From NCBI RefSeq assembly GCF_000807275.1, contig NZ_CP009056.1, forward strand, positions 62,001 to 126,000: DNA of 64,000 nt, given 5' to 3'. Each line of letters opens with the position of its first letter. Position 1 is the first letter of the stretch. Source of the stretch: Frischella perrara (GTDB lineage Bacteria; Pseudomonadota; Gammaproteobacteria; Enterobacterales; Orbaceae). Below are positions 10,067 to 20,242 of this stretch, piece by piece. The notes under the pieces are model-generated. The model was not told the origin of the DNA. It worked only from the letters and a program-made list of their open reading frames with translations, and searched no databases. The position numbers and the translations under genes were made by a program.

Positions 10067-10975
10067 TTATTTAAATTTTTGAAGTCCAACTTTTTCATTT
10101 GCCACCACAGAAATGGGGTCTTGATGAACAATAACTTCCGCAGGGGAGAATTGATTAGCAACCATTTTTTCTAGTTTATCTGCGATGGCATGTGCTTTAA
10201 CTAGTGGCATATTATCATCTAATTCAATATGTAATTGAACAAAAGTGATGGGGCCAGAACGGCGGGTTTTTATATCATGTACGCCGTGAATATCGCTAAA
10301 TGACATTGCTAATTCGTAAATTTTTTGATTGTCTGATTCGGGGAGTGCTTTATCCAATAAATCTTGAAGTGCAACAAACATTATTTTTATTGCATGGAAG
10401 AAAATGTAACCGCCAATAAGTAGTGCTAGAACCCCATCAGCGTAAACGATTCCAATCCAACTTAAACTTAATGCGATAATTACGGCAATATTCATGAGTA
10501 GATCTGCCGAGTAATGTAACATATCGGCTTCAATTGCATTACTACCTGTTAGTTTGATTACATGGCGTTGATAGGAAACTAACGCAAACGTTAATACGGT
10601 GGAGACAGACGAAATAATAATACCAACGATGGGATAATTCACCGGCGTTGGATGAATCACTAACTTAATACTATTAAATAACAGAAATATAACTGAGCCA
10701 ATAATAAAAGCACTTTGTGCCAGAGCAGCTAATGATTCAGCTTTACCATGACCAAAAAGATGATCATCATCAGGCGGTTTCAAGGCGTAACGAATTAGAA
10801 TGAAATTTAAACCAGAAGCCAAAAAATCCATTGATGAGTCGAATAATGACACTAATAAACTGTAAGAGTCGGTGATCCACCAAGATACAAATTTTATTGC
10901 AATTAATAATAATGCAAAGCATATTGAAAAGGTCGTTGATCGCTTAACAAGCCTATCATAGATTAAATTCATCAA
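10067..10975 (-). CDS. fieF: Cation-diffusion-facilitator metal exporter FieF (YiiP)
   Basis: Inner-membrane zinc/iron antiporter of the CDF family. Six membrane helices occupy roughly residues 12-210, followed by a cytoplasmic metal-binding domain. The tetrahedral transport site is complete: Asp46 and Asp50 in SLFDSSMD and His154 and Asp158 in LHYSAD. The interhelical DDDHLFGHGKAESLAALAQS segment and the C-terminal HIELDD / VIVHQDP metal ligands match E. coli FieF (300 residues; 302 here). In E. coli the order is cpxP-fieF-pfkA divergent from cpxRA. Here cpxP is absent and fieF itself faces cpxR across about 190 bases. Confidence 0.95.
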   Translation of the reverse strand: MMNLIYDRLVKRSTTFSICFALLLIAIKFVSWWITDSYSLLVSLFDSSMDFLASGLNFILIRYALKPPDDDHLFGHGKAESLAALAQSAFIIGSVIFLLFNSIKLVIHPTPVNYPIVGIIISSVSTVLTFALVSYQRHVIKLTGSNAIEADMLHYSADLLMNIAVIIALSLSWIGIVYADGVLALLIGGYIFFHAIKIMFVALQDLLDKALPESDNQKIYELAMSFSDIHGVHDIKTRRSGPITFVQLHIELDDNMPLVKAHAIADKLEKMVANQFSPAEVIVHQDPISVVANEKVGLQKFK

Positions 10976-11167
10976 TTACTCTTTGGGGTTGATTTTGAGA
11001 TTTTTTAACACACTTATACTAACATAAATACATTGTTTTTTATTTAAAATTGATCATTTTATTTTCAAATCAACGATTTAATCTATATAATATATATACA
11101 TGCTACTGTGTTAAACAGAAGTAGTTAGCATATTCAATAATAAATGAAATTTTTGCAGAGGATAATA

Positions 11168-11881
11168 ATGAATAAAAAATTACTGCTAGTTGATGACGAT
11201 ATTGAAATTGTAACGTTACTTAAGGAATTATTGGAATTAGAAGGATTTATCATTGAAATTGCTCATTCTGGAAAGGAAGCTTTAGACAAAATTAATAATA
11301 CGATTGATCTCGTACTGTTAGATGTCATGATGCCGGGAGATAACGGTTTCAGTGCATTAACAGAAATCAGGAGAAGGTATACAGTTCCTGTTATTCTTCT
11401 CACTGCTAAGGACAATGACCTAGATAAAATTATAGGCTTGGAATTAGGCGCAGATGATTATATTATTAAACCTTTCAATGATCGTGAACTAATTGCACGA
11501 ATTCGCGCCACATTAAGACGGAAATTGTGGGATAGTTCTACAGAATTAAGTGAAAATTCACTATTAAAATATGAAGTTGACGGGTTGGAAATAAATGTAC
11601 GTTGGCAAGTTGTTTATTACAATCAAAAGCAAATCGAATTAACAGGTACTGAATTTCAAATATTACTAAAATTATTAGAGCAAAAAGGTAATATTATGTC
11701 ACGCGAAGTACTTAGTAAGTCGGTATTAGGTAAAGAATTTTTACCATTTGCTCGTTCAATTGATGTTCATGTTTCAAATTTAAGAAAAAAATTGCCTCCT
11801 CGTCCACAAGGATTACCGTGGATTAAGACTCTACGTTCTAGAGGGTATCAATTCGTAATGGATGCGGAACAGGATACCTGA
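11168..11881 (+). CDS. cpxR: Envelope-stress response regulator CpxR
   Basis: OmpR-family DNA-binding regulator of the Cpx envelope-stress system. The receiver domain holds the acidic pair (VDDD at residues 8-11), phospho-acceptor Asp52 (LLDVMMPGDNG), Thr in LLTAKD and Lys in KPFNDRE. The winged-helix effector domain ends in LRSRGYQFV. The ATG at 11168, behind AGAGGATAATA, gives MNKKLLLVDDD, which matches E. coli. An in-frame ATG at 11144 would add eight residues with no homology. 237 residues versus 232 in E. coli. It is the first gene of cpxR-cpxA-trmL. I saw no clear GTAAA-N5-GTAAA autoregulatory box in the upstream gap. Confidence 0.96.
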   Translation: MNKKLLLVDDDIEIVTLLKELLELEGFIIEIAHSGKEALDKINNTIDLVLLDVMMPGDNGFSALTEIRRRYTVPVILLTAKDNDLDKIIGLELGADDYIIKPFNDRELIARIRATLRRKLWDSSTELSENSLLKYEVDGLEINVRWQVVYYNQKQIELTGTEFQILLKLLEQKGNIMSREVLSKSVLGKEFLPFARSIDVHVSNLRKKLPPRPQGLPWIKTLRSRGYQFVMDAEQDT

Positions 11882-11914
11882 TAATAATTATTTTCACATA
11901 TAGGTTTTTGTATC

Positions 11915-13294
11915 ATGTGGATATTTGATAGGTTAACAATAAGAATCTTTACGATCTTTTTGTTAACTATCTCATTTTTTCTGGTTTTGATTATTACAAT
12001 TCCAAATCTTGATTCCAGAAATTTAACTTATTTATCAAGTAAAGAAAAAAAGATGGGAATGATGATCGCTAATTCAATTAAAAATGAATTACCTCACATT
12101 CCCAAAAATAAATTTCGTTGGTGGATGAGCCTTATTGTTATTATGGATAAATTACATTATCCAGGGCAATTCCTCTATGTTGTCACGCCAAATGATCAGA
12201 TCATAGCTTCTGATACAGTTAATATTGATATTGTCCGCAATTTTAATGAATTAACTAAATCATTAAAAAAGCCGGCTAAGAAGATCTATGACTTGCAAGA
12301 AGTTATTGGTCCTTTTCCCCTTCATTATGGTGATGAAGTTTATCATTTGTATATTATTCAAACAGAAATTAATGGTCAGTTACAATTTGTGAATTTCATT
12401 TTTGATAATCCTTTGCTGTTATTAACGTTAACTATGTTAGTGAGTACTCCTTTTTTATTATGGTTATCGTGGAGTTTAGCTAAACCAGCAAGAAAGTTAA
12501 AAATGGCTGCCGATAAGGTTGCGAGAGGTGAGATTCAAGAATGGCCAGAACTTGAAACTACCGGATCTCTAGAATTTAAAGCAGCCGGTATGAGTTTTAA
12601 TCATATGCTCCGTGAATTGAAACGTATGCAAGATTTACAACAGCGTTTATTGTCGGATATTTCACATGAGCTTAGGACACCATTAACACGTCTAAAATTA
12701 GCTGTTTCCTTATCACATCTTAAATATGGTGAAACAAATGAGACAAAACGTATTGAGCTAGAAGCAAATAAATTAGATTCGATGATAGGAGATTTACTTT
12801 CTCTTGCTCGCCATCGCTATGCATGTAATCAGGTTCAAATGCCTTGTCAAATAGACAAGTTATGGCAGACAGTATTAAATAATGCTCGTTTTGAATCTGA
12901 GCAATTACATAAGACATTGATTATTTCAACATTACCATCCGATTGGCTATTATGTTATCCCGAATCATTATGTAGTGCCTTAGAAAATGTGATTCGTAAT
13001 GCGTTTCGTTATTCACATCAATTTATAGTTGTCAATTTTTCAGTTAACGAGCACCAATTAAAAATAACTATTGATGATGATGGACCCGGTGTAGCCAATG
13101 ATGAATTTAAGCAAATTTTTAGAACTTTCTATCGTACTAGTGAGGCTAGAGATCGAGAATCGGGTGGTGCAGGACTAGGATTAGCAATTGTTGCTAATGC
13201 TGTTACACGCGATCATGGCGAAGTCTATGCAGAGAAAAGCCATCTAGGTGGTTTAAGAATTGTGATAAAATTACCACTATTTAAAAATCTTTAA
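11915..13294 (+). CDS. cpxA: Envelope-stress sensor histidine kinase CpxA
   Basis: Inner-membrane sensor kinase that phosphorylates CpxR when envelope proteins misfold. Membrane helix 1 is at about residues 9-30, the periplasmic sensor at 31-165, helix 2 at 166-187, then a HAMP linker. His251 is the phosphorylation site in SDISHELRTPLTRLK. The ATP-binding lid is seen as N-box NVIRNAFRYS, DDDGPGV and GGAGLGLAIV. The length, 459 residues, matches E. coli (457). In E. coli periplasmic CpxP damps this sensor; no cpxP is present at this locus, so the damping arm is either elsewhere or lost. Confidence 0.96.
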   Translation: MWIFDRLTIRIFTIFLLTISFFLVLIITIPNLDSRNLTYLSSKEKKMGMMIANSIKNELPHIPKNKFRWWMSLIVIMDKLHYPGQFLYVVTPNDQIIASDTVNIDIVRNFNELTKSLKKPAKKIYDLQEVIGPFPLHYGDEVYHLYIIQTEINGQLQFVNFIFDNPLLLLTLTMLVSTPFLLWLSWSLAKPARKLKMAADKVARGEIQEWPELETTGSLEFKAAGMSFNHMLRELKRMQDLQQRLLSDISHELRTPLTRLKLAVSLSHLKYGETNETKRIELEANKLDSMIGDLLSLARHRYACNQVQMPCQIDKLWQTVLNNARFESEQLHKTLIISTLPSDWLLCYPESLCSALENVIRNAFRYSHQFIVVNFSVNEHQLKITIDDDGPGVANDEFKQIFRTFYRTSEARDRESGGAGLGLAIVANAVTRDHGEVYAEKSHLGGLRIVIKLPLFKNL

Positions 13295-13306
13295 AAGAGA
13301 ATAATT

Positions 13307-13789
13307 GTGTTAAACATTGTACTTTTTGAACCAGAAATTCCTGCTAATACGGGGAATATTATTCGCTTGTGTGCTAATACTGGTTATCATTTGCATATAA
13401 TAGAGCCTATGGGTTTTTTCTGGGATGATAAGAAGTTGCGACGTGCCGGGCTTGATTATCATGAATTTGTTGAAGTTAAACGTTATAAAAATTTTGAACA
13501 GTTTCTCCAAGATAATCAATTATCACTGATTGAATCTTGTCGAATGTTTGGTATGACAACGAAAGGTTCAAAGCCCCATAGCCAAGTTAGCTACCAGCAC
13601 GGAGATTATCTGATTTTTGGACCAGAAACTCGAGGTTTACCGACAACTATTTTAGACAAATTATCACCAGAACAGAGAATTCGTATCCCAATGTTAGCGG
13701 AAAGCCGAAGTATGAATTTATCAAATTCTGTTGCAGTCGCTATTTACGAATCGTGGCGGCAATTAGGATACTCGGGAGCTAAAGATTAA
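13307..13789 (+). CDS. trmL: tRNA (cytidine/uridine-34-2'-O)-methyltransferase TrmL
   Basis: SPOUT-class methyltransferase (YibK) that 2'-O-methylates the wobble base of two tRNA-Leu isoacceptors. It begins [20 protein letters not shown] from a GTG at 13307 with AAGAGA upstream. The deep-trefoil knot motifs FGPETRGLP and the [12 protein letters not shown] segment that bind S-adenosylmethionine are intact. 160 residues, E. coli 157. It follows cpxA by only 12 bases, so it is probably the last gene of the cpx transcript. In E. coli K-12 it lies elsewhere. Confidence 0.95.
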   Translation: MLNIVLFEPEIPANTGNIIRLCANTGYHLHIIEPMGFFWDDKKLRRAGLDYHEFVEVKRYKNFEQFLQDNQLSLIESCRMFGMTTKGSKPHSQVSYQHGDYLIFGPETRGLPTTILDKLSPEQRIRIPMLAESRSMNLSNSVAVAIYESWRQLGYSGAKD

Positions 13790-13816
13790 TTCGAATTAAA
13801 AAGTCATTTAATCAAT

Positions 13817-13845
13817 AAAAAAACCGCCACGTTTGCGGTTTTTTA
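13817..13845. terminator. Bidirectional terminator between trmL and efp
   Basis: Stem AAACCGC (13821-13827) / GCGGTTT (13835-13841), flanked by an A-run on the left and a T-run on the right, serving the two convergent genes. Confidence 0.9.
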
Positions 13846-13876
13846 TTAATGAAATGAATAGAACGCTATCAAGCGA

Positions 13877-14443
13877 TTATTTCACGCGTGAAACATATTC
13901 CCCAGAACGCGTATCAACTTTTAACACTTCCCCAATTTGCACGAATAATGGTACACGTACTACAGCGCCAGTTGATAATGTAGCAGGTTTACCACCCGTA
14001 CCCGCTGTATCACCTTTAAGACCTGGATCAGTCTCAACGACTTCTAATTCGACGAAGTTAGGTGGCGTAACCGCGATTGGTTGACCATTCCATAAAGTTA
14101 AAACACAATCAGCTTGCTCAACTAACCATTTTGCATTATCACCCACCGCTTTTGCATCAGCAGATAATTGTTCAAATGTTTCGTTATTCATGAAGTGCCA
14201 GAATTCACCATCGGTATATAGATAGGTTAAGTTCATATCCATAACATCAGCAGCTTCAACTGATTCACCTGATTTAAATGTTTTATCAACGGTTTTACCG
14301 GATAATAATTTTTTAATTTTCACACGGTTTAGTGCTTGACCTTTACCGGGTTTATAAAACTCATTTTCGACGATAACACAAGGTTCACCATCTTGCATTA
14401 TTTTAAGACCCGCTTTAAACTCACTTGTACTATAAGATGCCAT
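13877..14443 (-). CDS. efp: Translation elongation factor P
   Basis: EF-P enters the ribosomal E site and relieves stalling at polyproline stretches. The three beta-barrel domains are present over the standard 188 residues. Lys34 in the loop YKPGKGQAL is the residue that EpmA and EpmB modify with beta-lysine in E. coli. The C-terminal signature [18 protein letters not shown] style region near residue 140 is intact. It faces epmB across 35 bases, the same arrangement as in E. coli, so substrate and modifying enzyme share a promoter region. Confidence 0.97.
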   Translation of the reverse strand: MASYSTSEFKAGLKIMQDGEPCVIVENEFYKPGKGQALNRVKIKKLLSGKTVDKTFKSGESVEAADVMDMNLTYLYTDGEFWHFMNNETFEQLSADAKAVGDNAKWLVEQADCVLTLWNGQPIAVTPPNFVELEVVETDPGLKGDTAGTGGKPATLSTGAVVRVPLFVQIGEVLKVDTRSGEYVSRVK

Positions 14444-14478
14444 AAAAAGCTCCCAAAAAATTCTGAATACTGAACAAA

Positions 14479-15498
14479 ATGAGCCACATTATACAGCAAA
14501 ATACTAAGCAAACAATCAGAGATACTTGGATTTCCGATCTCAATAATGTTGTCACTGATTTATCTGATCTTTTAAAAATATTGGATCTTGATGAATTAGC
14601 GATCACTCATGCAATGTTGCAAGCAAAAAAGCAATTTGCATTGCGGGTGCCGTTGACATTCGTAAACCGAATTAAAAAAGGTGATCCTAATGATCCACTA
14701 CTGCGACAGGTTTTATGTAGTGAAAAGGAAATGATCATTGCTGATGGCTATAGTACTGATCCTCTTGAAGAACAAAATAACACGATACCCGGATTACTAC
14801 ATAAATATCGTAATCGAGCATTATTAATTATGAAGACGAATTGTGCAATTAATTGCCGTTATTGTTTTCGTCGCCATTTTCCCTATCAAATGAATCAAGG
14901 TAGTAAAAATAATATTACCCAGATATTAGCTTACATTGCTGAACATACAGAACTTAATGAAATCATTTTATCAGGGGGGGATCCCCTTATGGCAAAAGAT
15001 CATGAATTAGCTCAATTCATAACTCATCTTGAAGCGATTCCTCATATTAAACGTTTACGTATCCATAGTCGTTTAGCAGTGGTGATTCCTAATAGAATCA
15101 CTGATAAATTATGCCAATTATTGGAAAAGAGTCGTCTGGATATTATTTTAGTAACCCACATTAATCATCCTAATGAAATTGATCAGTCTGTTATTAATGC
15201 GATGCATAAACTCAAGCAGCATAACGTGACTTTACTTAATCAAAGTGTATTACTCAAGAATATTAATGATAGTGCTAAAGTTCTAGCGAATTTAAGTAAT
15301 CAATTATTTACAGCCGGTATATTACCTTATTACATTCATGTCTTGGATAAAGTACAAGGAGCAGCACATTTTTTTGTTGATGATAAAACAGCTCAACAAT
15401 TAATGCGTCAATTAGCCGCTCAAGTATCCGGTTATTTAGTGCCTAAGCTCGCACGTGAAGTGGGAGGGGAAAGTAATAAACGCGTTTTACCTTATTAA
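14479..15498 (+). CDS. epmB: EF-P-lysine lysylation enzyme EpmB (lysine 2,3-aminomutase)
   Basis: Radical-SAM, PLP-dependent enzyme that converts alpha-lysine to (R)-beta-lysine, which EpmA then attaches to Lys34 of EF-P. The iron-sulfur motif CxxxCxxC is Cys122, Cys126, Cys129 in [24 protein letters not shown] and the downstream TLLNQSVLL segment follow the YjeK family. 339 residues, E. coli 342. Start ATG 14479 is 35 bases from the divergent efp start. The gene supports a complete beta-lysylation route together with an EpmA encoded outside this window. Confidence 0.95.
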   Translation: MSHIIQQNTKQTIRDTWISDLNNVVTDLSDLLKILDLDELAITHAMLQAKKQFALRVPLTFVNRIKKGDPNDPLLRQVLCSEKEMIIADGYSTDPLEEQNNTIPGLLHKYRNRALLIMKTNCAINCRYCFRRHFPYQMNQGSKNNITQILAYIAEHTELNEIILSGGDPLMAKDHELAQFITHLEAIPHIKRLRIHSRLAVVIPNRITDKLCQLLEKSRLDIILVTHINHPNEIDQSVINAMHKLKQHNVTLLNQSVLLKNINDSAKVLANLSNQLFTAGILPYYIHVLDKVQGAAHFFVDDKTAQQLMRQLAAQVSGYLVPKLAREVGGESNKRVLPY

Positions 15499-15537
15499 TG
15501 ATTTAATTTGGGTCGATAATTTTTATCGAATAAATAA

Positions 15538-15567
15538 GCCCTATTCATAATATAAATAAAATAGGGC
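15538..15567. terminator. Terminator between convergent epmB and metA
   Basis: 8-bp stem GCCCTATT (15538-15545) / AATAGGGC (15560-15567). A smaller AT-rich hairpin TCGATAA / TTATCGA precedes it at 15513-15529. Confidence 0.65.
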
Positions 15568-15594
15568 GAGTATCGTTAAATTGATAAAGAGATA

Positions 15595-16524
15595 TCAATC
15601 AATAGTTAAATTACGAGTTTTCAAATCATAAGGTGTTAACTGGTAAACATAGTAGTTTAACCAATTACTAAATAATAAATAAGCATGACTACGCCATTTT
15701 GCTTTAGGTTCGAGTTGAGGATTGTTCTCTGGAAAATAATTTTCTGGAATTGTTGGATTTATACCTGCTTGAATATCACGGAAATATTCATTAGCTAAAG
15801 TGAAAGAGTCATATTCCGGGTGACCTGTTACAAATGCCATTCGTCTATCCTTGGTTGCCATGAGATAAGCACCGGTTATTTCTGATTCGGCAAGGATAAT
15901 TAGATCGGTTTTATCGCGAATAACGTCGCTAGGAAAATCAGCATAACGTGAATGCGGTGCTAAAAAGGAATCATCAAAACCTCGAGTTAAGGTGGCTTGC
16001 GGATGTGTAATATTGTGTGAATAAACACCAGATAATTTCTGTTCACGAGTCATCTTAGGTAAGCCATATAGGATATTTAAAGCAGCCTGTACAGCCCAAC
16101 ATACGAATAAAGTTGAGGTTACATGTTCTTTTGCCCATAAGATTATTTCTTTTAATTTTGACCAATAAATTACATCATCAAAAGAGACTTTTCCTAGCGG
16201 AGCACCTGTAATAATTAATCCATCAAAATTTTGCTCTTTAATATCCTCAAAATCACAATAGAAACTGTTAAGATGCTCAGTTGGCGTATTTTTTGAAGAG
16301 CGTTGATCGATCCGTAATAATTGAATGTCGACTTGCAATGATGAATTGGAAAGTAATCGAAGAAATTGATTTTCAGTTTCAATTTTTTTTGGCATTAAAT
16401 TAAGAAATAAAACTTTTAAAGGACGAATCTCTTGACTTTGAGCTCGGCTCGATGCCATAACAAAGATATTCTCATTACGTAGTACATCAACAGCAGGTAA
16501 TGTATCAGGGATACAAATTGGCAT
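15595..16524 (-). CDS. metA: Homoserine O-succinyltransferase MetA
   Basis: First committed enzyme of methionine synthesis, acylating homoserine. It belongs to the MetA family with a glutamine-amidotransferase-like fold. The nucleophile Cys lies in [11 protein letters not shown] near residue 142 and the catalytic His/Glu in VTGHPEYD near 235. At 309 residues it equals E. coli MetA and is closely similar throughout. The acyl donor (succinyl- versus acetyl-CoA) is assumed from that similarity. Start ATG has GGAGGAGC upstream. A tandem MetJ operator lies about 30 bases upstream of the start, so methionine repression is expected. Confidence 0.95.
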   Translation of the reverse strand: MPICIPDTLPAVDVLRNENIFVMASSRAQSQEIRPLKVLFLNLMPKKIETENQFLRLLSNSSLQVDIQLLRIDQRSSKNTPTEHLNSFYCDFEDIKEQNFDGLIITGAPLGKVSFDDVIYWSKLKEIILWAKEHVTSTLFVCWAVQAALNILYGLPKMTREQKLSGVYSHNITHPQATLTRGFDDSFLAPHSRYADFPSDVIRDKTDLIILAESEITGAYLMATKDRRMAFVTGHPEYDSFTLANEYFRDIQAGINPTIPENYFPENNPQLEPKAKWRSHAYLLFSNWLNYYVYQLTPYDLKTRNLTID

Positions 16525-16554
16525 AATTAAGCTCCTCCATCCTTATATATTTTT

Positions 16555-16570
16555 AGACGTCTAGATATCT
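16555..16570. promoter_or_regulatory. Tandem MetJ operator (met boxes) upstream of metA
   Basis: AGACGTCT (16555-16562) is the exact 8-bp met box consensus. It is followed directly by AGATATCT (16563-16570), which matches six of eight. Two adjacent boxes are the minimum MetJ target. They lie 31-46 bases before the metA start codon, over or near its promoter. Confidence 0.88.
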
Positions 16571-16864
16571 AAATATATCGGTTTTTAATTTCTTTGTCGA
16601 GTAGTAAAATATTTTCGTTTTTAAGAATTGTAGATTTGGTCGCACTTTATTAATTTAATAATGAGTTAAGTGAAAAATTACTTAACTTTTTTGTGCGAAC
16701 ATTAGTAGGATAATTTGTTAAATGGGTATTTATGTGTAGTCTAATGATAAAAATGATGCATTATGATTAAATTTGAGATTTTATTTGCTTTATCTCCTTT
16801 TTGAATCATTGTAGCAACACCATATTAATCATTAATGCATTACAAATTAAAGATCGCGAAATAT
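16571..16864. other. AT-rich intergenic gap between metA and rnhB
   Basis: About 300 bases with no gene. E. coli has dnaE after rnhB; it is absent. The left end is the metA promoter region. I see no further recognisable signal apart from the hairpin over the rnhB stop. Confidence 0.4.
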
Positions 16865-16889
16865 AACGACTAAGTTGTTAATAGTCGTT
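16865..16889 (-). terminator. Hairpin overlapping the rnhB stop codon
   Basis: 8-bp stem AACGACTA / TAGTCGTT spans the last codons and stop of rnhB on the minus strand and is followed by ATATTT. A weak intrinsic terminator for the fabZ-lpxAB-rnhB transcript. Confidence 0.55.
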
Positions 16890-17454
16890 TTACTGGCGCG
16901 AAACTTTTACGATAGATATCGTTAACACCATGTTCAATAATGGCTGCAAGATGGGCTTGAGTCGGATAACCTTTATGTTTGCTTAAGCCATATTGTGGGT
17001 AAATCTTATCAAGTTCTGCCATTTCTCGATCACGAGTCACCTTAGCCAGAATTGATGCTGCGCCAATTTCCTGAACTAAGCTGTCGCCTTTTACTACCGC
17101 TTGGGCAGCAATACCAAAATCAGGTGCACGATTACCATCAACCAAGACTAAATTGGGTTTAATCGATAATCCAGCTACTGCTCTTTGCATTGCTAACATT
17201 GTGGCATGTAAAATATTGAGCTGATCAATTTCTGAAACGGAAGCTCGAGCGATATTCCAAGCTAAGGCTTTTTCTTTAATCACTTCAAAAAGATATTCAC
17301 GTTTTTTTTCACTTAATTTTTTTGAGTCTGCTAGACCTTCAATAGGATTATTGGGGTCTAAAATAACCGCTGCGGTAACGACATCACCACATAATGGGCC
17401 TCTGCCAACCTCATCAACACCAGCTATGAAACTTACATCGGGATAGATAAACAT
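16870..17454 (-). CDS. rnhB: Ribonuclease HII
   Basis: Cleaves RNA in RNA-DNA hybrids and starts removal of misincorporated ribonucleotides from DNA. The catalytic Asp-Glu pair is in [16 protein letters not shown] (residues 12-27). Further acidic residues follow in VDGNRAPD and [15 protein letters not shown]. 194 residues against 198 in E. coli. Its start overlaps the lpxB stop (17454), so it is translationally coupled at the end of the fabZ-lpxA-lpxB-rnhB operon, as in Enterobacterales. Confidence 0.96.
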   Translation of the reverse strand: MFIYPDVSFIAGVDEVGRGPLCGDVVTAAVILDPNNPIEGLADSKKLSEKKREYLFEVIKEKALAWNIARASVSEIDQLNILHATMLAMQRAVAGLSIKPNLVLVDGNRAPDFGIAAQAVVKGDSLVQEIGAASILAKVTRDREMAELDKIYPQYGLSKHKGYPTQAHLAAIIEHGVNDIYRKSFAPVKRLLTT

Positions 17455-18614
17455 TAATGATTTACTCCTATAACATCTAAAACAGCTTTAGCAGCCTGCT
17501 CATCGGCATGACAACGAATTTGTTGGTGTAATGTTAAAAAAGTTTGTTTTAAGACAGTATTATCACCTGTTAGCAATGGTAGGATTTGTTTAGCGATATT
17601 TTCAGGAGTGCAATCATTTTGTAACAATTCAGGTACAATGGCTTTTCCTGCTAAGATATTGGGTAATGACACATATTTAGTTTTAACTAATTTTTTTGCT
17701 AACCAGAAAGTAAAAGGTTTCATTTTATACCCTACAACCATTGGGCATTTTGCTAGCATACATTCTAAAGCTACAGTGCCGGATGCTAATATCGCAGCAT
17801 CACTGGCGATCATCGCTTCACGAGCTTGACCATCAAGCAAATGTAATTCTAAATCAGGTGCAATTTGCGATTTAATTTTTTCGAATTCTTGACGTCGTTT
17901 AGCATTAACCAAAGGCACAAGTACATATAAATTAGGGATCGTTTGTTTAATTAATTGTACAGCTTTGATGAATGGTTCAGATAAAAGTGTCACTTCTGCA
18001 TGACGGCTACCTGGTAATAATGATAAAACGTTTACATTTGACGGTATATTGAGTTGCGATCTAATTTTAGCCTGATCTGGATTGAGAGCGATATCATCTG
18101 CCATTTTATGACCGATAAATTGACACGGCACTGAGTATTTATCGTAAAAGACCTTTTCAAAAGGTAAAAATGTTAAAATTAAATTGGTATTATGTTTAAT
18201 TTTATAGACACGTTTTTGCTTCCATGCCCATACCGAAGGGCTAACATAATGAATGGTTTTTATCCCATTTTGTTTAAGTTTTCCTTCCAGACTAAGATTG
18301 AAATCAGGCGCATCAATTCCAATAAATACATCAGGTTTCAGTGCTATAAGCCTTTGGGTAAGCTGTTTACGAATAGCAAGGATACGTTTTAATTTACCGA
18401 GTACTTCAACAATTCCCATAACGGATAACTCTTCCATTGAATACCATACTTCGCAGCCTTCAGCTTGCATATTGGGACCGGCAATACCAACGAATTTGAT
18501 ATTTGGATAATGCGCTTTTAACGAACGTATTAAACCAGCGCCAAGAATATCACCAGAAGTTTCACCTGCAACAAGTGCGATAGTAAGGGTAGGTTGAGGA
18601 TGGTTAATTGTCAT
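17454..18614 (-). CDS. lpxB: Lipid-A-disaccharide synthase
   Basis: GT19 glycosyltransferase that joins UDP-2,3-diacylglucosamine and lipid X into the lipid A disaccharide at the inner membrane. The N-terminal [12 protein letters not shown] motif (residues 18-29), [21 protein letters not shown] and LPGSRHAEV motifs are all present. 386 residues, E. coli 382. It lies 67 bases after lpxA, with a hairpin in that gap, and overlaps rnhB by one base. Confidence 0.96.
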   Translation of the reverse strand: MTINHPQPTLTIALVAGETSGDILGAGLIRSLKAHYPNIKFVGIAGPNMQAEGCEVWYSMEELSVMGIVEVLGKLKRILAIRKQLTQRLIALKPDVFIGIDAPDFNLSLEGKLKQNGIKTIHYVSPSVWAWKQKRVYKIKHNTNLILTFLPFEKVFYDKYSVPCQFIGHKMADDIALNPDQAKIRSQLNIPSNVNVLSLLPGSRHAEVTLLSEPFIKAVQLIKQTIPNLYVLVPLVNAKRRQEFEKIKSQIAPDLELHLLDGQAREAMIASDAAILASGTVALECMLAKCPMVVGYKMKPFTFWLAKKLVKTKYVSLPNILAGKAIVPELLQNDCTPENIAKQILPLLTGDNTVLKQTFLTLHQQIRCHADEQAAKAVLDVIGVNH

Positions 18615-18650
18615 ATTTTTTAAATAGCTTATTAAAATTTTATTGGAGAA

Positions 18651-18673
18651 GAGGCAATATTAAGGTTTGCCTC
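18651..18673 (-). repeat. Hairpin between lpxA and lpxB
   Basis: Perfect 7-bp inverted repeat GAGGCAA / TTGCCTC right after the lpxA stop inside the operon, followed on the minus strand by TTCTCC. Could be a partial terminator or mRNA processing element that lowers lpxB relative to lpxA. Confidence 0.5.
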
Positions 18674-18681
18674 TATATTTT

Positions 18682-19473
18682 TTAACGAATGATGCCGCGA
18701 GTTGAACGTGCAAAAAAATCAATAAATAGTTTTACTTCAGGATGAGATTGTGCGATTTGGTCAATATTGTTTTTTGCTTCTTCAAAAGATAAACCATTAC
18801 GATATAAAGCTTTGTAGCTGTTATTAATAGCTTGTAAAGCTTCTTTACTAAAACCACGACGTTTTAAGCCAACAAGATTAACACCATAAGGAGTAGCATG
18901 GTTACCTTGAGCGATAAAATAAGGTGGCACATCCTGAGCAACACCAGAACAACCGCCAATCATAGCATGTGAACCGATGACACAGAATTGATGAACTGCA
19001 GTCATACCACCAATAATAACATAATCATCAATTTGTACATGACCACCTAATGTAGCATTATTGGCTAGAATACAGTGATCGCCGATTTGACAATCATGAG
19101 CAATATGAGCATTAATCATTAACAGATTATCACTGCCTATACGTGTGACATTACTGCCTTGTACAGTACCTCGATGAATTGTCACGCTTTCACGTATTCG
19201 GTTTCGATCACCTATTTCCGTACGCGTTGGTTCGCCTTGATATTTCAAATCTTGGTTATCTTCACCGATGGAAGCAAATTGATAAATTTTGTTATCCTGA
19301 CCTATTTTGGTGTAGCCGTTAATCACTACATGAGACTTTAATTCCGTGCCAGCACCGATTTCAACGTTTGCACCAATATAACAAAATGGACCAATCTTAA
19401 CGTTGGAACCTATAATCGCTCCATCTTCGATAATTGAACTTGGATGGATTATCGCTGATTTGTCGATTGCCAT
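18682..19473 (-). CDS. lpxA: UDP-N-acetylglucosamine acyltransferase LpxA
   Basis: Transfers a hydroxyacyl chain from acyl carrier protein to UDP-GlcNAc, the first step of lipid A synthesis. The first 190 residues are a left-handed beta helix of hexapeptide repeats (for example [15 protein letters not shown]). The catalytic His is in [13 protein letters not shown] near residue 125. The helical C-terminal domain follows. 263 residues, E. coli 262. It sits 29 bases after fabZ. In E. coli lpxD lies just upstream of fabZ; it is not in this window, so the bamA-skp-lpxD part is elsewhere. Confidence 0.97.
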   Translation of the reverse strand: MAIDKSAIIHPSSIIEDGAIIGSNVKIGPFCYIGANVEIGAGTELKSHVVINGYTKIGQDNKIYQFASIGEDNQDLKYQGEPTRTEIGDRNRIRESVTIHRGTVQGSNVTRIGSDNLLMINAHIAHDCQIGDHCILANNATLGGHVQIDDYVIIGGMTAVHQFCVIGSHAMIGGCSGVAQDVPPYFIAQGNHATPYGVNLVGLKRRGFSKEALQAINNSYKALYRNGLSFEEAKNNIDQIAQSHPEVKLFIDFFARSTRGIIR

Positions 19474-19502
19474 AAACTTTCCTTAAATTGGTATTATCAA
19501 CT

Positions 19503-19958
19503 CTATTTACGTGCACACATCATTTCAGCTTCACACACTAGCTGACCATCGACAGTAGCAACACCATGAAATAATGCAATACCACGGCGTTCTTTTACAT
19601 AAGTTACATCCAGAATCATTTGATCGCCGGGTATTACAGGGCGTTTAAAACGAGCTTTATCAATTGACGCGAAATAATATAGTTGTCCAGGTGTAAGTTC
19701 TTGAATACTCTTAAACGCTAAAATACCGGTTGCTTGAGCCATTGCCTCTAAAATCAAAACACCAGGGAAAACAGGTTTATTCGGGAAATGACCTTGGAAA
19801 AAAGGTTCATTAACGGATACATTTTTAATTGCGCGAAGTGTTTTACCTTTTTCATAACTTACTACGCGATCAACCATTAGGAATGGGAAGCGATGAGGTA
19901 ATAGACGTATAATTTCTTCAATATCGAGAGAATTTAGTTCGGTACTCAAAATTTTCAT
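19503..19958 (-). CDS. fabZ: 3-hydroxyacyl-[acyl-carrier-protein] dehydratase FabZ
   Basis: Hot-dog-fold dehydratase of fatty acid elongation. The catalytic His lies in [14 protein letters not shown] and the Glu in [11 protein letters not shown] (residues about 53-75). 151 residues, the same as E. coli. It uses the same hydroxyacyl-ACP pool as LpxA, which explains the conserved cluster. It is the first gene of the operon and diverges from fkpA across 284 bases. Confidence 0.97.
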   Translation of the reverse strand: MKILSTELNSLDIEEIIRLLPHRFPFLMVDRVVSYEKGKTLRAIKNVSVNEPFFQGHFPNKPVFPGVLILEAMAQATGILAFKSIQELTPGQLYYFASIDKARFKRPVIPGDQMILDVTYVKERRGIALFHGVATVDGQLVCEAEMMCARK

Positions 19959-20242
19959 CCTTTTTTAATTCAAAGTTATACATAATATATTATAACTTAT
20001 GTTACGGGTTGGGGGAATCGTTTCAATTTAATATTTAGATTAAATGAACTAGTATGAAATGCTATTTAAGTAATTTTGCGATAAATATTATAATCAAATT
20101 AGTTAACTTATATTAAGTTTAATGGAAAATATCAATAACTATATTGTAAAATAGGTACTATCAACAAAATAATTATATATAATGAGCACGCTTAGCTTTA
20201 TTATCGAAGTAAATTTACAGTTTAATCTTTGGAGAAATTTAG

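Noticed and set aside
11144-11167. Upstream ATG as the cpxR start
   Set aside because: The eight extra residues have no homology, and AGAGGA is correctly spaced for ATG 11168.
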